From CAZJYI01 sp964550025 (GTDB lineage: Bacteria; Verrucomicrobiota; Kiritimatiellia; UBA8416; CAYOBW01), in the NCBI GenBank assembly GCA_964550025.1, contig CAZJYI010000005.1, positions 62,001 through 126,000 of the forward strand: a stretch of 64,000 nucleotides of DNA, given 5' to 3'. Made by a program: the position numbers and the translations under genes. The notes under the pieces were generated by a model. That model searched no databases, was not told where the DNA came from, and was given only the letters and a program-made list of their open reading frames with translations. Shown piece by piece: positions 34,962 to 43,005 of this stretch; the first letter of the stretch is position 1, and each line of letters begins with the position of its first letter.

Positions 34962-37900
34962 ATGAGGATGAGAAGAGAACTCGCTTCGACCCTGGCAGCG
35001 CTCGCGACCACGGCTTTGACCATGGCGCCGGCGGCGGGTGACGCGTCAACTTCCCGGATTCAGGGGACTACCGGCGTCAAGGGGGGACTGGTCGTTCACC
35101 TGGGCTGCCGAACCGGAGAGTTCACGGCGACCTTGCGTGCGAACGACAGCTACCTTGTGCACGGTTTGGACGCGGATCCCGGACGAGTGGCCACAGCACG
35201 CAAACGGATCCGCTCCCGCGGCCTGTACGGTCCGGTGTCGGTCGATTTGTTTGATGGAGAGCATCTGCCGTACGTAGATAATCTGGTCAATCTGCTGGTG
35301 GCGGACGAGCTCGGCGGCGTGACGGTGGAAGAAGTCATGCGCGTGCTGGCGCCGCTGGGCGTGGCGTGGATCGGCGGTGAGAAGATCGTCAAGCCGTGGC
35401 CGCGTGATATCGACGAGTGGACGCACTACCTCCACGGCCCCGGCAACAACGCTGTCGCGAAGGACACCGTCGTCGGGCCGCCAGAGCGCTATCAGTGGAT
35501 AGCCGGTCCGAGATGGGCGCGCAGCCATGATCACCTGAACAGCCTGAGCGCGATGGTCTCCGCGAAGGGCCGTATCTTCTATATCATCGATGAGGCGCCC
35601 ATTGCGTCGGTCGCGCTCGAGCCCGAATGGCGTCTGGTCGCACGCGACGCATTCAGCGGTGTGCTGCTGTGGAAACGACCGGTTGAGCCGTGGGAGGGGC
35701 ATCTCCGTCCGTTCCGGACTGGTCCGGCCGCCCTGGCGAAACGCCTGGTTGCTGTCGGTGACCGCGTATATGTGACACTGGGGTACGGCAAGCCGACCAG
35801 TATCCTCGACGCGGCAACAGGGAAGACAATTCTGACATGCGAAGAGACGGACAACGCCATGGAGGTCGCAGTTGATAGCGGGACCGTGTTTGTCGTTGTG
35901 GGGGACCGTGCGCCGTGTGAAATTGTAGACACCGGCAGAATGTCCGTCGATGAAGGGAAGGCATTCATCGAAACCTGGCGCCCGGAGAGACATTGGCGGG
36001 TATGGCGCGAGAAGGCGCCTCTCAAACACCTTGTGGCCACAGATGCAGCGACCGGCAGACTTCTCTGGAAGAAGGACGACGACGACACACGTGAGATCAT
36101 GCCGACGGCCATGGCGGTTTCGGAGAACCGCGTGTTCATTCAGAACGAGAAAGCAATTGTCGCTTTGGATGCCGGCACGGGAACAGAAGTCTGGCGCTCC
36201 GCGCGCCCAATCAGTGTCTATACGCCAGGCTCATCGTCGCCAACCCTGGTTGCCGCCAATGGCGTCGTCATCTGTGCGGACCGTGAGGTGAGAGAGAGCC
36301 CCCCGGGTAAAGACGAACGTACCACGCTCGCGAGCTGGTACGTATTCCCCCATACGGATCATTCGCGGAAAGGTCAGACGATTGCGTATGATGCTGCCAC
36401 GGGGAAGAAGCTGTGGAGCGTCGACTCGGTAGAGAATTTCAAGGCGCCGGCTGATGTCTTCCTGATGAACGATACGGCCTATGTCAGATCCTACGATCCC
36501 GGACTGGGAATAGGGATCGATCTGCGGACGGGTACGGTCAGGAATCCACGAACGAAGAAATCGCCCATCAAGAACCCCGGATCGCACTGGCGCTGTTACC
36601 GCAACAAGGCCACAGAGAAGTATCTCATACTGTGCCAGCGCTGGACGGAGTTCTATGACCTGTCCTTGCGTAGCCAGACAACGGTCAACTTCGTGCGAGG
36701 TACATGTCAATACGGCCAGATGCCCTGCAACGGTCTGCTCTACAGCCCACATGATTCCTGCGCGTGTTCTCCCGGATTGAAACTGAACAGCTTCAAGGCT
36801 CTGTCGGCAATTCCGAATCCCGCAAGTGGCGTGCGGGGAGCAGTGCAACTGGCAGAAGGTCCCGCGTATGGGAAGGTGACCGGTAATCGGCTACCGGCGA
36901 TCGGTGAGAGGGATTGGCCAACCTATAGGTGCGATGCGGCGAGAAGTGGCGTTGCGAAGACGAGAGTTGGTGCGGGTTTGAGACACGCGTGGAAGGCAAT
37001 GCTGCCAGGGAGACCCACTGCGCCTGTTGCCGCGGGCGGTTTGCTCGTGGCCGCGACACCTGAGAGTCATCAAGTCCACGCATTGAGCGCGGCCACCGGC
37101 AAGCCGGTGTGGACGTTCACAGCGGGTGGCGTTGTTGATTCACCACCGACCGTCCACAACGGTGCGGTGCTATTCGGTTGCGCGGACGGCCGGCTCTATT
37201 CTCTGCGCGCAAGCGACGGCGTGTTGGCCTGGTGTCGTCGGTTGGCGCCGATGGACCGTCGGATCGTGGCCTACGGAAACGTGGAATCCATTTGGCCGGT
37301 CCATGGCAGCGTTCTTGTTCAGGACGGCATGGTCTACGCGGTTGCGGGGAGATCAACGAGCATGGACGGGATGTGGTTCTACGCCGTCGAGGCTGCTACC
37401 GGCAAGAAGCTCGTCGAGCAGCGGATCGAGAAAGCGTCCTTCCCGGACATTCTGTCCAGTGATGGGGACAACATCTTCATGCGACAGATGCGCTTCTGCA
37501 AAGAGGGCGCCGTTCAGCCGGGCAGTGTGCCGCACCTGTTCAGTTCGGCCGGCTTCCTCGACGACACCTGGTGGCACAGAACATACTGGCAGCACGGCAC
37601 CGGCATCGCGGGAGGATACACGCGCTGGTTCTCGACGGGAGAGAAGCGTCCAGCCGGTCGACTGATGGTTGTGCATGGGAAGAAGGTCTTCGGATTCGGA
37701 CGTCGCAACCAGTATGATCATGTTGGGAGTCATGTGGGACTTGGCAAGATGAAGTACCTGCTCTATGCCGCCGAACTGCCCGAGGCGGCAAAGGCCAAGC
37801 AGCGAAATCCGAAGGCAAAGCAGAAGGCGCTCCGATGGGACCGGAAGAAGCCGCCCCTTCCTTCCATCTGGGAAAGCAGGATCGGCCTTCTGGTCCGCGG

Positions 37901-38210
37901 GATGGTGCTCAGTGGTGACGTTCTTTTTGTTGTCGGTCCGCCTGACCTGTTCGGTACGGCGCCCGGTGATGCGCCGCACGTCTATGATCGTGCCCCCGCC
38001 GAGTCTCTTCGCGCGCAGCGTGAGGCGCTTGGCGGGGAGAAGGGGGCGACACTGAAGGCCGTCTCCGCTGAGACAGGAGAGCCCCTTTCCGAATACGCGG
38101 TGGAAGGTCTCCCGGCATGGGATGGTCTCATCGCAGCCAATGGGCGCCTGTATGTGACCATGCAGGACGGTTCAGTCATATCATTTGAGGATGCGGACTA
38201 TGGCGGATGA
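34962..38210 (+). CDS. Exported SAM-methyltransferase-like / PQQ-like beta-propeller fusion (paralogue 2)
   Basis: 1,082 residues from MRMRRELAST (the longer upstream frame is non-homologous and was dropped). Signal peptide (LAALATTALTMAPAAGDA), methyltransferase-like segment (VVHLGCRTGEFTATLR, VHGLDADPGRVATARKRI, DLFDGEHLPYVDNLVNLL), then PQQ-like propeller blades (RDIDEWTHYLHGPGNNAVAKD, RDAFSGVLLWKR, DWPTYRCDAARSG). Domain order and linker match the 14609 gene, so the two are paralogues. Motif I again has His-Leu-Gly-Cys without the usual acidic residue. Heptamer-repeat sequence (36878-36912) is read in frame at the same linker. The pseudogene at 38200 overlaps its last 11 bases. Confidence 0.85.
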   Translation: MRMRRELASTLAALATTALTMAPAAGDASTSRIQGTTGVKGGLVVHLGCRTGEFTATLRANDSYLVHGLDADPGRVATARKRIRSRGLYGPVSVDLFDGEHLPYVDNLVNLLVADELGGVTVEEVMRVLAPLGVAWIGGEKIVKPWPRDIDEWTHYLHGPGNNAVAKDTVVGPPERYQWIAGPRWARSHDHLNSLSAMVSAKGRIFYIIDEAPIASVALEPEWRLVARDAFSGVLLWKRPVEPWEGHLRPFRTGPAALAKRLVAVGDRVYVTLGYGKPTSILDAATGKTILTCEETDNAMEVAVDSGTVFVVVGDRAPCEIVDTGRMSVDEGKAFIETWRPERHWRVWREKAPLKHLVATDAATGRLLWKKDDDDTREIMPTAMAVSENRVFIQNEKAIVALDAGTGTEVWRSARPISVYTPGSSSPTLVAANGVVICADREVRESPPGKDERTTLASWYVFPHTDHSRKGQTIAYDAATGKKLWSVDSVENFKAPADVFLMNDTAYVRSYDPGLGIGIDLRTGTVRNPRTKKSPIKNPGSHWRCYRNKATEKYLILCQRWTEFYDLSLRSQTTVNFVRGTCQYGQMPCNGLLYSPHDSCACSPGLKLNSFKALSAIPNPASGVRGAVQLAEGPAYGKVTGNRLPAIGERDWPTYRCDAARSGVAKTRVGAGLRHAWKAMLPGRPTAPVAAGGLLVAATPESHQVHALSAATGKPVWTFTAGGVVDSPPTVHNGAVLFGCADGRLYSLRASDGVLAWCRRLAPMDRRIVAYGNVESIWPVHGSVLVQDGMVYAVAGRSTSMDGMWFYAVEAATGKKLVEQRIEKASFPDILSSDGDNIFMRQMRFCKEGAVQPGSVPHLFSSAGFLDDTWWHRTYWQHGTGIAGGYTRWFSTGEKRPAGRLMVVHGKKVFGFGRRNQYDHVGSHVGLGKMKYLLYAAELPEAAKAKQRNPKAKQKALRWDRKKPPLPSIWESRIGLLVRGMVLSGDVLFVVGPPDLFGTAPGDAPHVYDRAPAESLRAQREALGGEKGATLKAVSAETGEPLSEYAVEGLPAWDGLIAANGRLYVTMQDGSVISFEDADYGG

Positions 38211-38590
38211 CGCACGAATGAGCCGCCGTGCCGTCCTTCAGAGGTCGTTGGGCGTGGCGACGGGAATTGGGGTTGCGGGTGCGGTTCGGTCGTCCGTAGT
38301 TGCAGCGCCCCCACTGGCAAGACAAGCGGAGACGCCACATCAAGACGGCATGCCACGTGGCACCAGTGAGGACCGCCGAGGTGATGAACAAGGTCAAGGT
38401 GCCGTGGATCGCCTTCAAGGTGCTTGCCGCCGGAGCGATCAGCCCGACCAGCGGATTCAAATTCGCGTTCCAGGAGGGCGCCGATTTCATTGCGGTAGGG
38501 ATGTGTGACTTCCACGTCGAAGACAATGTGAAGGTCGTCAAGAGCCTGTTTGCCAGGGGCATAAAGCGCGAACGTCCCTGGACGGGATAG
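38200..38590 (+). pseudogene. Decayed Tat-signal protein (internal deletion and frameshift)
   Basis: An ATG overlapping the preceding stop opens MADDARMSRRAVLQRSLG, a good twin-arginine signal (SRRAVLQ, then GVATGIGVAGA), but the frame soon turns into low-complexity, non-protein-like sequence. A +1 frame from about 38330 instead gives MNKVKVPWIAFKVLAAGAIS, then FAFQEGADFIAVGMCDFHVEDNVKVVKSL to the stop at 38590. That is the characteristic C-terminus of a planctomycete/PVC Tat-exported conserved hypothetical of about 300-360 residues. So both ends survive, while the ~200-residue middle and the frame are lost. It is probably non-functional, though a sequencing frameshift alone would not restore the missing middle. 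Confidence 0.75.
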
Positions 38591-38634
38591 AGGAACTTGG
38601 AGATGGTAATCTCACGAGGAAAAAGGAGGAGAAA

Positions 38635-41600
38635 GTGAGGTATCAGAAACTCGTCGGGCTGGCCGTGGGAGTCCTTGTCATGCGGACCGGCTTCGTCAAC
38701 GGCGTCCCTGCCCGGGAAACCAAGCCCGTGGCCTCCCTCGTGGGGCACTGGGCGCTGGATGACCGGGGGGAGGACGGTGTTGTTCGCGATGCATCGCACC
38801 ATGCGCGACACGGGCGAGTCAAAGCGGCCACGAAAGGTCGATCCCGGCCCGGACGGATCGGGACGGCCATGGACTTCGGAGACAACCAGCCGGTCGATCT
38901 CTCTTCGCACGCCGACGCCTTGAAGAACCTGAAGGACTTCACCCTCTCCATGTGGATTCAGTACCGAGGCGGTGCCAGCAGGATCCTCTTCAGTTGGTCT
39001 GACGGCACGCTGAACCGCCGCATGCAGGTGGAGGTGCATCAGAACCGCCTGCACTTCGGCTGGAACCAGGGGGTCGGCTGGCAGGCATTTGGCACGGCGC
39101 CGCTGCAGTGGAAGAGCGGTGAATGGTATCACGTCGTGTTTGTCAACGACTGCGTGGCCGGAAAAACGGCGCTTCGGAGCAACGACGGCGCGCAGGCCGC
39201 GCATGGAAGCACGCTTGCTCCCGCCGATCTCCGGGGTGTTAGCCGGGTCCAACTTGGCGCGCTGAATGACGGCTATCCTTTCGGCGGCCTGGTGGACGAT
39301 GTTCGTTTGTATGACATTCCCCTGAGCCGGGCTGACATTCGGGCACTGTATCTCGGCAAACCGATTTCGGGGAAGAGACCGTTCCGTCCGGTGCTTGCTA
39401 CCGCCCTTGAGAAGGACTGGTTCTTCCAGGCCGAAGGGAAACCGTTGCTGCAACGCGCGCACCAGGAAGTTGGCTGGGCGAAGGCCATGGCGGCGCGCCT
39501 GGATTCAGAGAATGGCCTGGCGGAGCTAGTGAGGCTGGAGCGCAAGGCGAACGGTCTTTCGGACGCGGACGAAGAGGCGGCCTGGGAACTGTACCTGGCC
39601 GTTCGGAAGCTCAAACGTCGAATCATGTTCAGTTGTCCTGAGGTCGACTTCGACGAGATTGTGTTGGTCGATATCCCCTACACGCAGGGCAGGGAGTGGC
39701 AGCACGAAAGCCGCTACCGGAGTCCGATGTGCGCAACGCATGGTGGCGAGCTACTCATCCTCAAAGGGCTTTCTCCCGAGGGGGAGGTGCGAAGGCTCGC
39801 ACCGGCGGAAGGTCGTGCAGCCCTGTTCCGCCCGGACGTTTCCTTCGACGGCCGGCGCGTGCTGTTCTGCATGAAACCGGAAGCGGAAAAGGCCTACCAT
39901 CTCTACGAGGCGGACGTCGACGGAAGCACAGTGCGTCAGTTGACGTTTGGAAAGTACTCGGACGTGGATCCCGTTTACTTGCCGGACAGCGGTATCGCGT
40001 TCCTGACCTCACGGGCCAATGTCTATGGCGGCTGCGCGCCGTGGGCGCCGCAACACATCATGGCTCGCTGCGACGCCGAGGGGAAGAACATCTACCTGTT
40101 GAGCGTGGCCAGCGAACCGGAGTACTCGCCGTCGGTGCTGGATGACGGCCGGGTCATCTACACGCGATGGGAATACAACGACAAGGCCCTGAACCGGATC
40201 CAGGGGCTGTGGACCATGAATCCCGACGGGGCGGCTTCGCAGACGTACTGGGGCAACCAGAGCACGTATCCCGACCACCTGGGCGAGGCGCGCCAGATCC
40301 CGGGAACGTCGCTGGTCATGTTCACCGGCATGGGGCACCACGACATGTACCGGGGGTGCATCGGCATCATCGACAAGGCCAAGGGGCTCAATTTCCCGCA
40401 CGGTGTGACGAAGGTGACCGCCGAGGTGCCCTGGCCCGAGGTCGGTGACGGTCCCGTGCCGACGCCTGCGTTCGCCGCCGAGTATCACTCCTCGGGAGCG
40501 TACGGCGGCTACAAGTCGCCGTATCCGCTGGGTAAAGACCTGTTTCTTGTTTCGGCGCGTACAGGGAATGCCCATGCCGGGACCCATCGAGATAGTCGCC
40601 GCGGTCTCTTCAAGCTCTACCTGATGGACACCCGAGGCAACCGGGAACTGATCTACGAAGGGAAGCACAATGTCCTCTATGCCCAGCCGCTCAAGGCGAG
40701 GAAACGTCCGCGCATGCCGGCAAGCTTCGTGGAGAAGAGCATGGTGTCCAAGGGAGGCGGCGCGGCGAGAAACGGGCTCTTCTACAGCTCCGACGTGTAC
40801 GAAGGCATGCCGGACGAGATCCGCGGCAAGGGCAGGTATCTGCGAGTTCTAGAGGCCGTGCAGCGCACATACACAACCGGCTGCGTGGACGGCGGCGGCA
40901 CGCCATTCGGCAGTGGCGAATGTCAGGCGCTCGACATGCCGCGCCTGAAGAACGGCAACCCCCAGAGGCGTGTCATTGACACCGCCTGGGGGGATGGCGC
41001 GATCCTGGCCGGCCCCGCCATCGCGATCACGAGCAACACCCGTTTGAAACAAGTCCTCGGAATCGTTCCCGTTGCCGAGGACGGTTCGTACTATTTCGAG
41101 GCGCCGGCGGGAAAGGCGCTCTACTTCCAGTTGCTGGATGAGCACAAGCGAGTTCTGCAGAGCATGCGCTCCTGGGTGAACCTGATGCCGGGTGAGAGAA
41201 GGGGCTGCGTGGGTTGTCACGAAAGCCGACTGAACGCACCGACGCCGAAGGCCTTTCCGTTTGCGAACAGGCGCCCTGACCCGATCGACCCTCCTTCCTG
41301 GGGCGTACGGACACTGAGCTATGTCGGTGACATTCAGCCCATTTTCGACAAGCACTGCGCAACGTGCCACCAGGGGGACGGCAAGGCGCGGAAGAAGCTG
41401 GACCTCACGCTTCGCCCCGACCCCAGGAAGCGTTGGGGCGGCATCTTCCCGGAACCTTACATTACGTTGACGTGCGGCGACAACGCGGTGAACAACTATG
41501 CCTCGATGAGAACACCATCTTCAACGAAACCGACCATAGCGGGTAACTTCTTCATTTGGGCCGAACCGTACACCACTATTCCACCCATGACGAAATGGTC

Positions 41601-41916
41601 GTACCAGAGTCGTCTGATCAACATGCACCTTCAGGGGAAACACAACGGTGTGAAGCTCCCTCGCGAGGACATGGAGAAGCTCATTGCCTGGGTCGACACC
41701 AATTGTCACTTCAGAAGTCTCGACGACGTGCTCGCGATCGATGATCCCGACCCGAACTGGTTTCTGAACTGGCCGTACCCCCCGCGACTGCGTTCGGCGG
41801 TGCACGTCGACCACCTCGCGGCTCAGGACGCGTTTCATTCACCGTCCGACCGACTGGCTCTGCGGGAGATTGAACCGCATCGCGCCGGACACCAACCCGG
41901 AACGCCACCAAGATGA
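38635..41916 (+). CDS. Exported HzsA-related dihaem cytochrome c with LamG domain
   Basis: 1,093 residues. GTG start (AAGGAGGA 5-6 bases upstream, 38622-38629). A signal peptide is followed by a LamG domain (about 35-245; SLVGHWALDD, FTLSMWIQYRG). From about residue 330 come beta-propeller-like repeats resembling the hydrazine synthase alpha subunit (FRPDVSFDGRRVLFCMK, RQLTFGKYSDVDPVYLPDSGIAFLTSR). Two c-type haem motifs follow: CVGCH at 858-862 and CATCH at 908-912, the second in planctomycete-type GDIQPIFDKHCATCHQGDGKA. Family name: HzsA-related protein. No hydrazine synthase partner subunits are here, so it need not be an anammox enzyme; it may be a surface or periplasmic oxidoreductase anchored to polysaccharide by LamG. 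Confidence 0.85.
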   Translation: MRYQKLVGLAVGVLVMRTGFVNGVPARETKPVASLVGHWALDDRGEDGVVRDASHHARHGRVKAATKGRSRPGRIGTAMDFGDNQPVDLSSHADALKNLKDFTLSMWIQYRGGASRILFSWSDGTLNRRMQVEVHQNRLHFGWNQGVGWQAFGTAPLQWKSGEWYHVVFVNDCVAGKTALRSNDGAQAAHGSTLAPADLRGVSRVQLGALNDGYPFGGLVDDVRLYDIPLSRADIRALYLGKPISGKRPFRPVLATALEKDWFFQAEGKPLLQRAHQEVGWAKAMAARLDSENGLAELVRLERKANGLSDADEEAAWELYLAVRKLKRRIMFSCPEVDFDEIVLVDIPYTQGREWQHESRYRSPMCATHGGELLILKGLSPEGEVRRLAPAEGRAALFRPDVSFDGRRVLFCMKPEAEKAYHLYEADVDGSTVRQLTFGKYSDVDPVYLPDSGIAFLTSRANVYGGCAPWAPQHIMARCDAEGKNIYLLSVASEPEYSPSVLDDGRVIYTRWEYNDKALNRIQGLWTMNPDGAASQTYWGNQSTYPDHLGEARQIPGTSLVMFTGMGHHDMYRGCIGIIDKAKGLNFPHGVTKVTAEVPWPEVGDGPVPTPAFAAEYHSSGAYGGYKSPYPLGKDLFLVSARTGNAHAGTHRDSRRGLFKLYLMDTRGNRELIYEGKHNVLYAQPLKARKRPRMPASFVEKSMVSKGGGAARNGLFYSSDVYEGMPDEIRGKGRYLRVLEAVQRTYTTGCVDGGGTPFGSGECQALDMPRLKNGNPQRRVIDTAWGDGAILAGPAIAITSNTRLKQVLGIVPVAEDGSYYFEAPAGKALYFQLLDEHKRVLQSMRSWVNLMPGERRGCVGCHESRLNAPTPKAFPFANRRPDPIDPPSWGVRTLSYVGDIQPIFDKHCATCHQGDGKARKKLDLTLRPDPRKRWGGIFPEPYITLTCGDNAVNNYASMRTPSSTKPTIAGNFFIWAEPYTTIPPMTKWSYQSRLINMHLQGKHNGVKLPREDMEKLIAWVDTNCHFRSLDDVLAIDDPDPNWFLNWPYPPRLRSAVHVDHLAAQDAFHSPSDRLALREIEPHRAGHQPGTPPR

Positions 41917-41932
41917 GCCTGTCCGGGATAGT

Positions 41933-41997
41933 GTTCGTAGTGTGCCCGTAAGGGCGTGTCCCGAACGGGGACAGCGCCTGACGGCGCCACTACGAAC
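41933..41997. repeat. 65-base cloverleaf-type repeat element
   Basis: GTTCGTAGTG (41933-41942) pairs exactly with CACTACGAAC (41988-41997). Enclosed are three hairpins: GCCC/GGGC (41944-41955), GTCCC/GGGAC (41958-41972) and GCGCC/GGCGC (41974-41987). Together they form a four-way, cloverleaf-like fold with no apparent tRNA identity. It lies in the 265-base gap between the HzsA-related and ankyrin genes and looks like a small non-autonomous repetitive element. Confidence 0.7.
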
Positions 41998-42181
41998 GGG
42001 CTCTCCATGTCTCACGAGCTCCTTGTCTTTGTCTTCGTCTTCCCCCTGCGCTGCTGCAGGCACTTGCAGTGGAACCGTAGGTGCTGTAGTGTCATTGGCG
42101 CGGAGATGAAGTGGTGAAGCCGGTTGGGCTTGTCGACCGGTGGCTCTGGTGACCGAAGCGCGAAACAGCAGGGAGGTAGCG

Positions 42182-42826
42182 ATGAGGCGGTCTGAGGTAC
42201 TGCGGTTTGCAGTGTTGGCGGTGTGCGTGGTGGGGCTGACGGGGTTGGCGGAGGAGCCCAAGAACAAGACGTTGGTGAAGGCGATTGCGAAGAACGACGT
42301 GGCCGATATCCGTCTTCACGTGAAACAGGGCGCGGACATCAATGAACTGAGCAAGTCGGGCTTCGCACCGCTGCATCATGCCGTCGTGCGCAACAAGCCG
42401 GATGCCGTGAAGGTGCTGATCGAGCTCGGTGCGAAGGTCGATCTCAAGACCTCCAGCGGAAAGAACGCCCTGCATTTTGCCGCTGACCGCGGGTTGGCCG
42501 ACGTGGTTGCCATCCTGGTCGAGAAAGGCGCTGACCTGTCGATCGGGGATGCGGAGGGATGGACGGCGCTGCACTTTGCCGCGGCAAAGGACAAGGTCGA
42601 CATCGCCAAGGTGCTGATCGAGAAAGGCGCGAAAGTGAACGCCCCCAGCACGCGCGGCGGCCGTCCGCTGCACGAGGCCGCCGCCAGCGCGGGGAAAGAG
42701 ATGATCGAGCTGTTGCTGGAGAAAGGCGCTGACAAGAGTATCAAGGCCACGAACGGCAAGACGGCGCTGGACTATGCGGTCGAACTGGAAAACAAGGCCG
42801 CGGCCGAGGCGCTGGGGGGAAAGTGA
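42182..42826 (+). CDS. Exported ankyrin-repeat protein
   Basis: 214 residues with signal peptide (LRFAVLAVCVVGLTGLA) and about five ankyrin repeats (about 35-205): SGFAPLHHAVVRNKPDAVKVLIELGAKVDLKT, then GKNALHFAADRGLADVVAILVEKGADLS and so on. Ankyrin arrays bind protein partners; here in the periplasm or outside the cell. It starts at ATG 42182 after GGGAGG. No enzymatic motif is present. The gene ends 179 bases before thrS; in that gap three heptamer-like AGTGGCG units (42833-42853) begin. Confidence 0.87.
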   Translation: MRRSEVLRFAVLAVCVVGLTGLAEEPKNKTLVKAIAKNDVADIRLHVKQGADINELSKSGFAPLHHAVVRNKPDAVKVLIELGAKVDLKTSSGKNALHFAADRGLADVVAILVEKGADLSIGDAEGWTALHFAAAKDKVDIAKVLIEKGAKVNAPSTRGGRPLHEAAASAGKEMIELLLEKGADKSIKATNGKTALDYAVELENKAAAEALGGK

Positions 42827-43005
42827 TAGAGAAGTGGCGAGTGGGGAGTTTGGCTTGCCGTCGGCCTTGTACTTCAAAGGGCAATCTCGCCTGGAATCGC
42901 GATGAGTTCCCGCATGGACTTCTGACTTCTCAGCCATTGACATCCCTGCGGGGTAGGGCGTATTCTACCCGCTGTTAACTGGGTTGAACGCAAGGAGATA
43001 AGCAA

